Shown: positions 41,190 through 55,400, counted from the first letter of the stretch. The stretch is 64,000 nt of DNA from Nymphaea colorata (GCF_008831285.2 NC_045138.2:16711934-16775933), one strand, 5' to 3'. A program made the numbers and translations. The notes: generated from the letters alone by a model not told the origin.

Positions 41190-43080
41190 ATATCATGCGT
41201 CATGCTTATTGCACTTTCAACAAATGCTTGCTTTTAGTAATCTCATTATGGTGGGGTATGCGAACAAACAACCATTTAAAGGATCCATATTTAATGAGGA
41301 TGTTGAAACTAGGGTTAGGATAAGATGAAATCAATCTAATTCATTATCCCTTAATTCCACAATATATATGGTTAGGGTAAGAAGGGCGGCAACCACTGTT
41401 ACAGTATAGTCCATAAAATGTTAAAAATGACAAAGAGAGACTCTTGGCACACGACTTTAAATATACTGTAAATGTTACTGTCATGCTCTGTTTGTTACAA
41501 TGAGTAGCAAACTTAATAATAGGCAATGATTTAGTTAACTGTGAACATATTATTTACTTGTTTCTCAGAAGTCACATGTGTGGAAAAAATGATCACAGAT
41601 TGTACCATCTCCCTAATATAGTGGCAATCTACCTCTATATGCTTTGTCCTCTCGTGAAACACCAGATTATTGGCTATGTGAGTGATTGCTTTGTTGTCAT
41701 AATACATCTTTATAAGCAAAGGGACAATCACTCTTAGGCTAATAAGTATGAATTTGATCCAAGTCATTTTTGCTGTAGTCTGAGCCATGAGCCATAATCC
41801 TGTACTTAGATTCAGCACTAGATCTGCCAACAACAGTTCGCTTCTTGTTTCTCCATGGTACTAAGTTCTCCAACAAAAACACATAAACCAAAGGTAGACT
41901 TTTTGTCTTCAACAAAATCTGCATCTATGAATGCCTCAACCTCGACGGAAGTTCTCCTCTTAAAAGTTAAGCCTTTCCCAGGTGAGAACAACTATAAAAG
42001 GTAAGATAATGTGTACTTTGAGACCTACAGGTAATTGGGGTAGGTTCCCCATTATGTTAGAACATAGAACTTATAATCTCAAAAGTCCTCCAAACCCTTT
42101 GATTAATAGAATTGGATTAAATCTAGGTTTAATGAGAATAACTATAAAAAATAGAATAATATATGCTTTGAGAAGAGGTAATTGGGGTAGGTGCCGTGTT
42201 AGAATTGGTAATATCAAAAGGCCTCCCGACTCTTTGATTAATAGACTTGATTTATACAACATGACTTTTACATAATTGATGGCTGAAACATTTTTGACAG
42301 TCCACAATCAAGCAAGTTATTCTTAGGGATGAGATAATTGGAACCAAGCTTTTCAATGAAATGGCTACTGCAATGTCTTAACCAACTATGCCAAAGATTT
42401 GACTTATCACATTTAAAGTCCCTAAGAGGACATTCAAAGAATGTTGGAGATTGGAGATTACTTTGACAAACTGGTAAAAGGTTTTGATTGATCAATCGAC
42501 TGAAGCATTGTAGAAGCACTTGACGGAAGTATGTCACTAGACAAACCAAGCACTGCTGCAGCAGTGTCAATGACCATAGAAGAAATACCCTTCTTGTTTA
42601 CGGCTCTTTACTGCACTGCTCATTCACACCACTTGTAGTGTCCAACTAGTATCAAACTCTACTTTGGCATTATGGAACGAAAGAGATGCTGGGTTGGTAA
42701 AGGCTTTGCAGTGAGACAAATATAATGAGGGCTTTAAATCTTTTTGAAACACATATATGTTTCTCTCATCTGAAGATCCTTGACATAAGATACAGGAGGT
42801 GTAAATTCGATTGAAACATCATTATCATCAATAAACTTGAAATAGAAACAATGTTTTCCTTAATATTAGGAAGGTGAACATTGGAGAGTTTGAAAGTGGA
42901 ATTTTGCATAGGAACAAGGAAATTTTCCATATGAGCAACAAGATGTCTCTAGTGGCTATACTATTTCTGCCATAATAAGTATTAGGATTTAGCAGCTTGC
43001 TAACATCACCTGCAACATGGGATATATAGCTGTATGAGCTGCACATTTCAATTGCAACAGTTAATTTCCTTCTATTTTGT
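41190..43080 (-). pseudogene. decayed Ty1/copia polyprotein remnant
   Basis: Short minus-strand fragments match parts of a copia polyprotein in the expected order: a protease-flank piece with HVAGD near 43010, a GAG-pre-integrase piece LWHSWLRHCSS near 42370, an integrase-like piece near 41200, and an RNase H piece with RTKHIEVDCHYIREM near 41620 and SSAESKYRIMA near 41800. They are broken by stops, frameshifts and losses, including an internal duplication at 41984-42250. No LTRs were found. It lies in or just upstream of the first Agenet intron. Confidence 0.7.
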
Positions 43081-43406
43081 GAATGAAATAGTTTGATTGA
43101 AATCTGCATGGTTTGTTCCTGTTTCTCTTTCACATGCATCATATTCGGGGAGGAGCTCTTTCTCTCTCTCTTTAGTAAGTGGCATGTATTACTTGCATGG
43201 GTATTTGACATCATTTTAAAATATTTATATGTTCCAAATCAAGGAAGTTTCTCTTTTTTTGGTTTTTCTTTATTATTGTGATTGAATGTCTCTGTGTTCT
43301 TGCAGATATTTTCTTTTGATTTTGTAGTACTATTATAATCGATATTTCTGAAAGTCCTATTCATGTATTGACAGGACCGTTATCTCGCTCCATCAATTTT
43401 GGCTTT

Positions 43407-46400
43407 ATGGGCTCATATCATGATCTTCCATTTGAAATTGGGCAGCTAGCAGAATCAAAGTCTTTCATGAAAGGATATCGTGGTGCATGGTTTCGTTGTC
43501 AGGTTGTTTTCATTTTAGGTCTTGCAAATTTTTATAATTGATCATTATATTGATGCCATATTGGCATGCATTAGTTGTAGTATCATGTCTCTGTGTTTCT
43601 TTGATACTAATAAAAAAATTGGTCTCTGAAAGCTGTATGTTTAGATTGGCATTAACTTTTTCTACTATTTATTTTTCCTTTTAACTTTCTTGTTCTTCAG
43701 ATCAAAGAGAGTGCTGAAAGACAAGGACATGCATCATATGCTATGGAGTATTTTGATTTCCCTGATGAGAGTATGTCTGGTTCCAACTTTTGGATTTTGT
43801 AGTTTTGGGTTCATCTATATTGACTTCAGTATCAACTTGGGTCTGGTAGTGAAAATAGTTTTTGGGCTATGTAATTTATCTTCTGCAATTCCAATGGGCA
43901 TAATGATTCTGTGATTATCTTTGATTGCCTTTTTCAAGTTTATGTTTGAAGTTATAATGTTATATATCTAATTGGTCTAATGTCTAGAGTGATTATGTGT
44001 GTTGGTGTTGCAGAGGTTGGTTGGATGAGACTATATCAAAAGCCTCACAAATCTAAGGGTGGTCTCCAACAAAACAAATTACAATTGATGATTCGACCAT
44101 GCTTCCCTAAATCTTATCTTGAAAGCGAAGCACCAAATCTGGATAATATTTCAGAAGTGGTGGTCGTTTATAGAGACACATGGAAAGTGGGAGATCATGT
44201 TGATTGGTGGTATGAAGGTTGTTATTGGACTGCTCGAATTACTGACTTGCTTGGGAGTGACAAAGTTAAGGTGCATGTCTAGTCATAATAACTTTGTGCA
44301 CGTTATTTATGGTGATCAAGCTGATTACAAGTGATTGAAGCACTTGCATGATTAAATGATCTTTTGGATTTGCCTGGCGAACCTTTTATTTGAGAATTTT
44401 ACCTCGCAAGACCAAAGGTTCAGTTGCTGAACATTTATGTCCACTTTAGAATTATGCTTTCCGTACATTAATGATCTGCCTATTTCAGTCAATGTTTAAT
44501 TAGACCATTTGAAAAACCTGTCATATGAATACCACAGCCTTTTTCTGCTTCAATCAAATTGAGTAACTCTTATTTCTAGGGTTGTGCACTCATGACAAGA
44601 TAAAAGGGGATTCAATCCAATAGATTAAGCAAGCAGATCTGCACTGAGTAATGTTTTATTGCCGAACAGATATTTTTTTTTATGACAACCAAAGGAGAGA
44701 CTGGGGCAGGAGCCAGGATGGCATCCGAGGGATGAAAATAAAGGTAAATCAACAGGATGAAACCAGAAGTAGGTGATGACCGTCATGTGAGCAGACAATA
44801 AATTAGGGCAAATGTGATGAATAGAAGAGACAACAACCAGATTGAGATTAAAGAACAAAAGTCAAGGGAGAAAGAAGATCAGAAAGAGTTACTGGAACTC
44901 CAAGGACACGCCTTTTAGATTCCAATTCAGTCCAAGGCCCATATGTGCTCTGAACAAATGTGAGAATCTCCAGAAATAATCACTGCAGAAAGACAGGGAG
45001 TAGGAACAGGATAAAGTTGACGAGCTGCATGTCACAGGCTTTCTTGGTGTGGGTAGGATGAATTATTTATATTCAAGGGAGACACACTTATGGACATCTT
45101 TACTAAATAGTAAATACCCATAAATATAGTGGGTATTTACAACCACGTATATACAATAAGAAAAACAGATTACGTCCAAATAAAGGATCCAGACCCAAAT
45201 TATAAGCTGATTCTAAGTGGCTTAGCTGTATTTTTCTTTTTCTCTTGTCCATTTAACATGGTCAAGTGTGATTTTTGTTGTTGTTTTCATTTTACATGGT
45301 AGGACTCTTGGATAGCGAATTATGGTCCCTCTAAGATGGACCGTTCATAAATTGTAGCTTTCCCTCCCTCTAAGATGGACCGTTCATAAATTGTAGCTTT
45401 CCCAGATGATTGATGTTAGGTACTTGCTTGTGCAGGATTGATGTTATGGTCCATGAAAGTGTAAAGTCTTCATGAGACCATGTTCCTATTTAGTAGGCAC
45501 TTGCGGTGCTTCACTTGTTTGTGTGAGTGTGGTGAGGCATGTGGTTGACGTGGTCAAGGGGGTTATTAGTGTGATATCTTTTATGATACCTGTTAATTTG
45601 CAAGCAACATTGAACATACAATCTGCAACTTCTTTGGTAAATAAAAGTGGGCTATAGATGAATTTAATAGTAGATCCTGCCTTTTTTCTCCCTTTACCTG
45701 AGGAAATTAAATTTTGCTGTTATATCGTAGTTTTTTTTACATTTATTTAATGCTATTTCATCTCTTAAGAATAAGAACAAGCTTTGACTGACATGCACAA
45801 ATTGAATTTTGTCCTTGGTTGCATTTGATTTTTTTAAATAGAAGGAATCACCATTTGGTTGCAAGTTACAATTATTCTGCAGTCACTACAATTGATTAGG
45901 TCATGTATATTTTGTCCCTTCGGCAGGTTGCTTTACTTGAATCTCCACTTGGAGAAGGCGGCTCATATGAAGCACTGTGCAAGGACTTGAGGCCTTCGTT
46001 AGATTGGTCTCCTGATGATGGCTGGACAGTGCCCAAAGCCAAAGTAAGCACGATATTTGGTTGAAGCATTAAATCAATATGTTTTCCCAATATTCTTTGC
46101 ATTTATTTTATTATTTTGAACATGCTTTCTAATCCTCTTTGTCTTTAGTCTGTTTTCAGTCACTCATCTTTGATTCCATTAGTTCTCTTAAATAATTATT
46201 TTTTGTGGATTCAAGATTCTTTTCACACACATGAGATCTATCTTTCACATTGTGATGCTTCTTGAAGCTAAAAAATCTAGAAGATTAGATTTTTCATTGT
46301 CCAACCATGAAAAACATTAGGAATTCCTTATATGACTTAAGAGTTTGGAGGTGATCTTGTAATGACTAAATCCGAAGCTAGCTCAAATTTGTGGTTTGGT

Positions 46401-49400
46401 AGATCTCAACCTTACCACAAGGACTTGCTTCATTCATGCTTCAAAGGCGATAAACTGAAATACCAGGCTTAAGTGCGCATAATGTCAGTCTTTCTCAAAA
46501 TGTATGTCGCACAGATACCTGTGATCTGCCAATTACACCTGTCGGTATGTGGGTACGACTGTATTTTAAAACTTAATTTTATATTTTTCAAGTTTATATT
46601 TTTTTTATTTAAGTTTGATTTTTCCTTTATTTTTTATTTCCCTTCTACCTAGATTCTATGTTTTCTTCTCATTTTTCTTTAATTTTGAGAATTTTTGGAT
46701 ATATTTGCATATTCTGTCGTACCCCGTAACTAGATTTTCTAAAAGCGCCAGACCTGGACCTGCTTTGCCGTACCTATACCCATACCCATGTGTCTTAGCT
46801 CAAAATCTTCAAGATGTGGCTTTTTTCAAATTTTCCTTTCTTTTTTATTTCCCTTCTACCTAGATTCTATGTTTTCTTCTCATTTTTCTTTCATTTTGAG
46901 AATTTTTGGATATATTTGCATACTCTGTCATACCCCGTAACTAGATTTTCTAAAATCGCCAGACCTGGACCTGCTTTGCCGTACCTGTACCCATACCCAT
47001 GTGTCTTAGCTCAAAATCTTCAAGATGTGGCTTTTTTCAAATTTTCCTTTCTTTTTTATTTCCCTTCTACCTAGATTCTATGTTTTCTTCTCATTTTTCT
47101 TTCATTTTGAGAATTTTTGGATATATTTGCATACTTTGTCGTACCCCGTAACTAGATTTTCTAAAATCGCCAGACCTGGACCTGCTTTGCCGTACCTGTA
47201 CCCATACCCATGTGTCTTAGCTCAAAATCTTCAAGATGTGGCTTTTCTCAAGTCATTTCCAAGTAATTCTAGATTCAATAGTTGAATGCTAAAAATGCTG
47301 TATCTGAGTCTTCCTGCTTGAGATGTGACATTTAAACATTAAATCTGGAAAAATCACCTGCCTTTTAAGCTTTTTTTCTTTTTGACTCTTAAGAGTGTTA
47401 TATACCGTGATGTAAATAGTGGTTTGGGTCAGACATTATATTAATTCATTATGGATGAGGTAGGTACAAGCGGATTCCCAGTCTGTGGATATATGTAATA
47501 AACCATTTAGAAACAAGTGTCTGTGCATTAAACATCAAATTTAAGAGTTGAATAGGGCTTGGCACCATTTGCAATAACACCTCTATTTAAATTTTAAACC
47601 AAATGACAGCATTGATTTGATAGATTGAAGTTTGCCCCATAAGCTGCTTTCGTTCAAAACCTGAAAAGATCCAGAACAAGGTAGTGGCATAGGTATTTTT
47701 GCAATCTATTTCCTACAAGTATAGTAGAGATAAGAATACTCTAATCTTGCATATAAATGATCAACTACGTTCTTTTCCTCTTAAAGAAAACACACATGTT
47801 GGACCTTAGGTAGGAACCTTCACAGGTTGCATGTTTGGTTGGACTTCAACTTCCTTGTGTTTGATCCAATTGTATTTGTTGTAGTCATGTTCTGACTCAA
47901 GATCAGGCTTGGAATGAAATTTTGAAAACCAATTCCAGGTCTAAGTACCTTAAGGTTCAAGTTTCTACATGTAGAATAGAGTAATCAGGTTGACTTTCTA
48001 TCAGTCTTTGTAGTTGGATTCAAAACTAATATGGATGCAATTAGTAGTTGATCTTATTTGTTTACTATAGCCCCCTAATTAATAATGAGTCAGTCGGATA
48101 TTGGATGAACCTGATCCAGTTGGCAGCCCCAACCCTAAGCATGCTTTGATACCATTTGTAACACCCATTCCAATACCATCTTTTGTACCTGGTTTGGTGA
48201 ACTCAAACCTATGTCTGCAGCTTCTTTTGATTGAGCATCAAAGGTTAACCTACATGTAAGACAGCAGTTAGATTCATATATGTATGCCTATGGATATCAT
48301 TCAGTACAGGGTATTTTCAAGTCATTGTCACATATATGTTATGAACAAATCCCTGTTAAGAATGCGCTCCTTTGCCTGTTGGGATCTAAATTCAAAACTG
48401 AAGATTGTTTCTTATCATATATGAACACTTGTCTTCAAGAGACGCGAGCATCCAGTCTGGCAGATCCCAACATTTGTAGCTTGCTTAAGTTTGGCTCCCA
48501 AAAGGAGTACAAACCAGAACCTAAGGCAGTTTATGTGTGGAAATTCATGGAGACCACTAGATCTTGCAGATGTGGAATTATTTCTGTTGTTCTCATGCAC
48601 AAGTTATTACTGATTAACTCTTCTTGAGACTTCATGCTCTTGCAGACCTTAAGTCTAGGAATTGGATATGCCTCTGTCTTGGATTTGAGGAGAACCATCC
48701 TAAAATGTTTTGGTGGGTCTGACCAGTGATATGGCTTGCTTTCATTTAACACCCAGAAGGACTTGAAATTAGAATGGAAGATAACTGTTAGGTTTTAAGT
48801 ACATGAGGATATCATCTATTGGGAATTTGCTAGATATGTGAAATTACTGCTAAGTCGTCTTCATATACAAAATGTTACACTTACATCCTCGGTCCTTTTT
48901 GAATATGCTTTCAATTACATATAGTGGCAGTAACTTTTACATATTTGATGTATCGTTTGAACTTTGAATTATTGACATAGTAATGATCTTTCGAATTTTG
49001 TATGTGGAACAAGTAAACTATTATCTCTGAAACTCGTCTATGAGACTAGGCAAGTTAGATGTCTTAGGAAATACTTGCACAATCTGCTCCATTCATTCAT
49101 TATCCATGGAGCAACTTCTCTGGAAAGTTGTCTCTAAAAACTAAAAAGCATATATAGCCCATTTTCAATAAAATGCTTCTCGGTTGTAATAATAACAAGA
49201 ATGGTAAATACTAATATTAGCCTGAAATTTTTTTTTTATTTGTGTTCTCTTCATTCGATGCTTTCAGCTTGGTTAATTTCTTTCTGAACTCATTTGTTGC
49301 CATTGTTGACTTTGGCCATCGTTTACTCTTGAATAGAACATCTCCACTTGCTTCCCATGATCATGCGAAAACCTTCCTTTCTCTTTTGTGTAAGAATCTT

Positions 49401-52400
49401 CACAAAGTACTCGTCTCTCCGTATGCAAAACAGATATGTTGAGAAGAGAGGATGAAAGAAGACGATGGAGGAAAGGGAGCAGCCGGCTTAACACAGCCCT
49501 GCGTTCCTTAATCTTTAATAAAAGAATAACCCTAATAGGTTACAACAGATTTGTACATAAAAGGATAAAAAATTACAAGAGAGCCACCGCCTAGTAACTT
49601 TAGGCGTGTGGATATAAGGAGAATGGATCGGGTCTGAACAGACCCGATCCCCATACGCTAACAGCTCCCCTCAAGTTGTGCATGAGATTTGATCATGCAC
49701 AACTTGTTCTTCAAATCCCAAAAATGCTGCCCTGTGAGACCTTTGGTAAAAAGATCAGCTATCTGTTCATTGGTAGATATATAAGTAGGCAAGATCTCGG
49801 CTTCTTCAACCTTCTGTCGAATGAAATGTTGATCAATCTCTATATGTTTGGTGCGATTATGCAAAATGGGATTGAAAGCAATTTTTATCGCACTTTGATT
49901 GTCACATAGTAATGATGACCGAACAATAGGAAGACTGAGCTCCCCAAGTAAATGACGTAACCATGACGCTTCAGCCGTCCCTGCAGCCATTGCTCTATAT
50001 TCTGCCTCAGTGCTAGATCGTGCAACAGCACGCTGCTTCTTACTGCTCCAACAAATGAGATTAGAATCAAGAAAGAGACAGAAACCTGAAACTGATCGTC
50101 GGTCATCGGGATCGCCTGCCCAGTCGGCATCAGTATATGTATATATGCTATGTCCAAGAGAAACATTGGAACATTTGGTGTAGACTAGTCCATCTCCAAG
50201 AGTAGCTTTGAGATACCGTAGGATCCGCTTAGCAGCATCCATATGTCCTTCAGTGGGTGCATGCATGAACTGAGAAATCTGATTTACAGCATATACTATG
50301 TCTGGGCGAGTAAAGGTAAGGTATTGTAACATACCAACAATGCTGCGATAGAATGTGGGATTGAAATATGCAGCAGTTCCATCAGATGCAGTCAATTTAG
50401 TATTCAGAACACTGGGGGTAGTGATGGGTTTGCAATTAGTCATACCTGCCCTATCCAAAACATCAAGGGTATACTTGTGCTGTGTAAGAGTCAAACTATC
50501 ATTTGTCCTGTCAAGTTCAACACCCAAAAAATATCGTAATTCTCCTAGATCCTTCATCTTGAACTCTTGCTTCAACATACCTTTAACATAAGATATATGT
50601 GAAGAAGAATTCCCAGTTATAACAATATCATCAACATAGATAAGTAACCAGGTGGTAGCTTCTCCAGTGCGATAGATAAACAAAGAGTGATCGAGAGAGC
50701 TTCGGAGAAAACCAATTTGTTGTATGTGATGAGAAAAACGATCAAACCATGACCTAGAAGCTTGCTTCAACCCATATAGAGACTTGTGTAATTTGCAAAC
50801 CCATTTTTGAGAATCATGAGTAGTGTAGCCAGGAGGTTGCTCCATGTATACCTCTTCCTTAAGAATTCCATGAAGAAAAGCATTTTTGACATCTAACTGA
50901 TAGAGAGGCCATCCATACGAGACTGCAAGAGAAATAATGACACGGATTGTTCCCATCTTGATGACTGGACTGAATGTTTCATCATAATCTTCCCCATATT
51001 GCTGAGTGAAACCGCGCGCCACAAGTCGTGCTTTATACCGATCAATGCTACCATCTGGTTTATATTTCAGTTTATAAACCCATTTGGATCCCACAACATT
51101 CTTATCAACTGGACGAGGGACAATCTGCCAAGTCTGACATTCATGCAAGGCTGCCATTTCCTCATTCATTGCTTCAACCCAACATTTTTCCTTACTCGCA
51201 TTGTGATAAGATGTTGGTTCCACCCTTTTGCTGACTTCTGTCATAAACAGCTGAAAATCCAAAGAAAAACTGTTATAGCTCACCCATCTATCAATAGGAT
51301 GTCGCACGCGTTGTGATTGGCGTGGAACTGCAGTAGGAACTGATCGCCTAGAATACACCAGGCCTGAGAACCGATTAAGCATAGGTGGCTCACTGGGCTG
51401 AGAAGATGAAGGCACGCTGTCCAAGGAAGTAGTGCTGCTCAAGGAACTACTTACAGATGTCTCGGGCTCATTAACAACTTTCTCATTGTGCTCAGTCAAC
51501 ATTGCTGCCCCTTGTCTTAAGATTTCAGCATGAAGCCAAGTATCATAAACTTCATTTTTGTCCTTGAGTGTCACAAAAGTAGCCTTGGGATCCTGTAACC
51601 TGTTCTCATCAAATACAACATGCCGTGAAATATGTACACGCCCAGTTTTAGGATTGTAACACCTATAACCCTTGTAATTTTCTGCATACCCTATAAATCT
51701 ACATAAAACAGCACGATCTTGAAATTTGTTTCGCAAGGAAACATCAACATGCACATAGCACACACATCCAAAAACACGCAACTCCTCATAACGTGGCTGC
51801 TCTTGGTGTAAAAGAAAAAATGGTGATTTTCCATCAAGCAAAGCCAATGGCAATCGATTTATAACATGTACAGCCGTATGGAAAGCCTCGGTCCACAATG
51901 TCATAGGTAAGTCTGTTTCATGCATCATGCTAAGTGCACTTTCAACAATATGCCTATGTTTCCTTTCAGCAATTCCGTTTTGCTGAGGTGTATGCGGACA
52001 TGAAATTTGTCTAGTGATCCCATTATCTAGTAAGTACTCAGTAAATTCATTAGAAATAAATTCACCACCACCATCACATTGAAAATGCACAATATTACTG
52101 GAATATTTATTTTGAACTAAGGCATGAAATTGAGTGAATAGGCGAAAAACTTCTGATTTGTGTTTCATGAAATGGATCCAAGTATATCGGGAATATGAGT
52201 CAACAAAAATGACATAGTATCTACTCCCAGAAGAAGAAGGAACTGGAGCAGGCCCCCAAACATCAGAATATATGGTGTCAAAAACCTTTGGAGCTCTTTT
52301 ATTTATTAATTGAAAAGGAAGGGCATGGCTCTTACAGATATGACAACTCGAGCACATGCTGGACTCACTGACAGAACTCAGACTGGACTTATCTAAGAGC

Positions 52401-55400
52401 CCGTCTGCAACAAGACTTCGAACAAAAGATTGACTACAATGAGCTAACCGACCATGCCAAATGGATGGTTTATTATACTCTGTGACATTGACTTCACTAT
52501 GACTTGGAAAACATGAATCGGAAGGGTGAGATTTTGACATCTGTGGAGCTCCTTCAAGGACATACATATCTCCTTTGCGAGTGCCCTCAGCGAATGTCTT
52601 CTTGGTTCGAGCATCCTTGACATAAACAGAAGAGGGTGTGAATTCAACAGAGGATTGAGTATCATCAATAAGCTTGGACACTGAAATAATATTTTTCTTG
52701 ACACTTGGAACAACAAGAACATTCTTTAATGGAATCGAAGAAGAGCCCATAGAAATTTGTACATTTCCAATGTGTGATATTGTGTGATGGGAACCATCTC
52801 CCGTGACAACTGAGCCTTTATCTAAATAAGGGAGAGCACTAGAGAGATTACCTGCGTCACCAGTAACATGGGCTGCTGCTCCAGAGTCCACATACCATTC
52901 TCCTTGCTCGTTTTGTTTCAAATGAAGCTTAGACAGGGCTGTCATGAGGAGTTGTTGTACGTCTGCTGAAACATTAGATCCAGATGATGATGAAGCTGAC
53001 CCTGCTGCTGCCTTGTTCTCACGTCTAATCTGATTATTTTTGTTCTGCGGGTTGTGCCAACATTCTGACTTTACATGCCCCCTCTTGTTGCAATAGAAAC
53101 AAGTCGGAACCCTTCTAGATGTGGCAGATGTAGTATTCATGCCCTGTGGTGTTGGGAGAATCCCTCTTCCCATTCCTGCCTGAGGAATCCATGTACGAGT
53201 GCGATTCCCTTGCAATGCATGTGTCCCTGTGATCAGTACATTGTGACTGTTGGAAGGAATCAAATTCTGTCGCTGAACACGACTAGCTTCGTGTTGGAAT
53301 AACTTAGCCTTGAGATCTTCGAAAGATGGAAGAATAGGTAGGACTTCCAAGGCTGTGCAAAAAAATATCAAAATCTGTTCCCAGTCCACTCAAGGCTTGT
53401 TGCACTTTGTCCTTGTCGCTGACGGGATGTCCAATGGCAGCAAGTTGATCACTTACACTTTTAATTTCATTCAAATACTCCAAAACAGTACGTGTCCCAC
53501 GCTTGATGTCCTGAAATTGCCTTCTTAACTGCAGAAAACGTGCTTCGGATACTTGAGAATACGTGGTGGCAAGGGTAGACCACAACTCTAGGGCTGTTAA
53601 ATCATCATCAATACCTCCTAATACTTCCTCTGACAAAGTAGAAGTAATATAGGCAACAAGAGACTGGTCGTGAGCCAGCCAAGCTTCATACTCAGGATTA
53701 TTTTCAGTAATGGTTTCATATTCAAATTTGATTTCACTCATAGCCGCAGCCCCAGCAGCTTGATCTCCCACTACGGTTTTCTTCACTTCACGATCAATAT
53801 ACATAGGAGGTGCTGGAGTGGTCCCATCGATATGCCCGTAGAGTCTATGACTTTTGATAAAAGGGACTATTTGACGTTTCCAAGTCAAATAGTTACTATG
53901 ATTCAGCTTTTGTGAAATAAGTTGGGAGAGAAAACTGGAAGATAGAAGAGAGGGGGTCGGCTGATCCATAATTGATTTAGGGCAACGACAAAAATTAGGG
54001 CAAAACGATGAGAAGATTAGGGCACAACGATTAGGGCAAATCAATTAGGGCAAATCACGCAAGATTTAGGGCAGAAACTGAAAAGAGGGATGATCACGGC
54101 AGAAAAGAAAGAATTTAGGGCAGATTAGGGGCTAATCACATCAAACTGAAATCACTCACCGGAGGACGATGCAACCTGGCTCTGATACCATGTAAGAATC
54201 TTCACAAAGTACTCGTCTCTCCGTATGCAAAACAGATATGTTGAGAAGAGAGGATGAAAGAAGACGATGGAGGAAAGGGAGCAGCCGGCTTAACACAGCC
54301 CTGCGTTCCTTAATCTTTAATAAAAGAATAACCCTAATAGGTTACAACAGATTTGTACATAAAAGGATAAAAAATTACAAGAGAGCCACCGCCTAGTAAC
54401 TTTAGGCGTGTGGATATAAGGAGAATGGATCGGGTCTGAACAGACCCGATCCCCATACGCTAACATTTTGAACTTTCAGTCATATAGCAGTCACTTCGTA
54501 TATCTTGTCTTCTCCATTTACATGTTGCATGTGTGGTTGAATTTTCTTTCTTTTATCTGTTGAATGAACAAGTGCATATCTCTCTCTCTCTCTCTCTCTC
54601 CTTCTTTCTTTCATATCAAATGGGTGGTTTTGTGTTGGGGGATGAGGTAAAAAATTTGCTTTATTATATGTGTGTAATTTCTCCAATTTGTACAGGAAGA
54701 AAATGAAGCCACTTCTCCCTGTGCTCGCTTGGTTATACCATTTAAGAAAGATAGCAAGGATGCTTCTAACAACATGCTTCAAATTCAAGGTAAAGAGAGT
54801 ATTGTTGTGATTTTTGTTGTGGATTGGTCATTTACTTACAAGTAGCCATCTTCCAAGGACCTCAACAGAGTCAATTATGTGAAAATTGAAAGCCAACGTT
54901 TTGTTAAGACTGATTTTTGGAAATGACTCTAGAAATGGCTTAAAAAAGCTATGTATTGTTGGAAACCCTCGTCTGACTGCATCCTATACACACACGTGTG
55001 TGCACACAAAGAGAGAGAGAGACAACTCATTAGGTCACCAACTATGTCACATGGGTACGCTAGATTTGCTTTGGGCACGTACATTAGTATGTGGGTTCAT
55101 CCACGTGGCTATGTGCCATGCCAATTGGTATGTATTGTTGGAAACTCTCGTCTGTCTACATCCTATACACACACGTGTGTGCACACAAAGAGAGAGAGAG
55201 AGACAACTTATTAGGTCACCAACTATGTCACATGGGTACGCTAGATTTGCTTTGGGTGCATCAGTATGTGGGTTCATCCACGTGGCTATGTGCCATGCCA
55301 ATTGGGTGCAGCTTAGATGGGGTTTGGGTTAGACCCAATCTAAACCGTAAAATGTAAGTTTCTTAAACTTTAAGAAAAGAAAAATCTTTGCCCACCATCT

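Larger units (their letters stand above)
31802..43374. other. long gene-poor stretch with transposon remnants
   Basis: After the PAC4 3' flank come small elements (32067, 33084, 34012, 34613), a GC-richer open stretch at 35880-36530 that I cannot assign, a TC-rich leader-like region at 37850-38210 that may be the Agenet 5' UTR, AT-rich DNA at 38700-41190, and a decayed copia at 41190-43080. No intact gene was recognised in it. Confidence 0.5.
49389..54465 (-). mobile_element. complete Ty1/copia LTR retrotransposon
   Basis: A 5077-bp element inserted antisense in intron 4 of the Agenet gene. Two 275-bp LTRs (49389-49663, 54191-54465) begin TG and end CA and read as identical; they are flanked by a TTTTG target duplication (49384-49388, 54466-54470). 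The tRNA-Met primer site adjoins the right (5') LTR and a purine tract adjoins the left (3') LTR. Domain order protease, integrase, RT, RNase H defines Ty1/copia. Identical LTRs imply very recent insertion. Gag and pol are in different frames because of one homopolymer length change. Confidence 0.97.

Noticed and set aside
46615-47285. Three near-identical short open frames of 82-86 codons in tandem
   Set aside because: They are the product of the 211-bp tandem repeat in an intron and contain MITE terminal sequence; no protein family is recognised.
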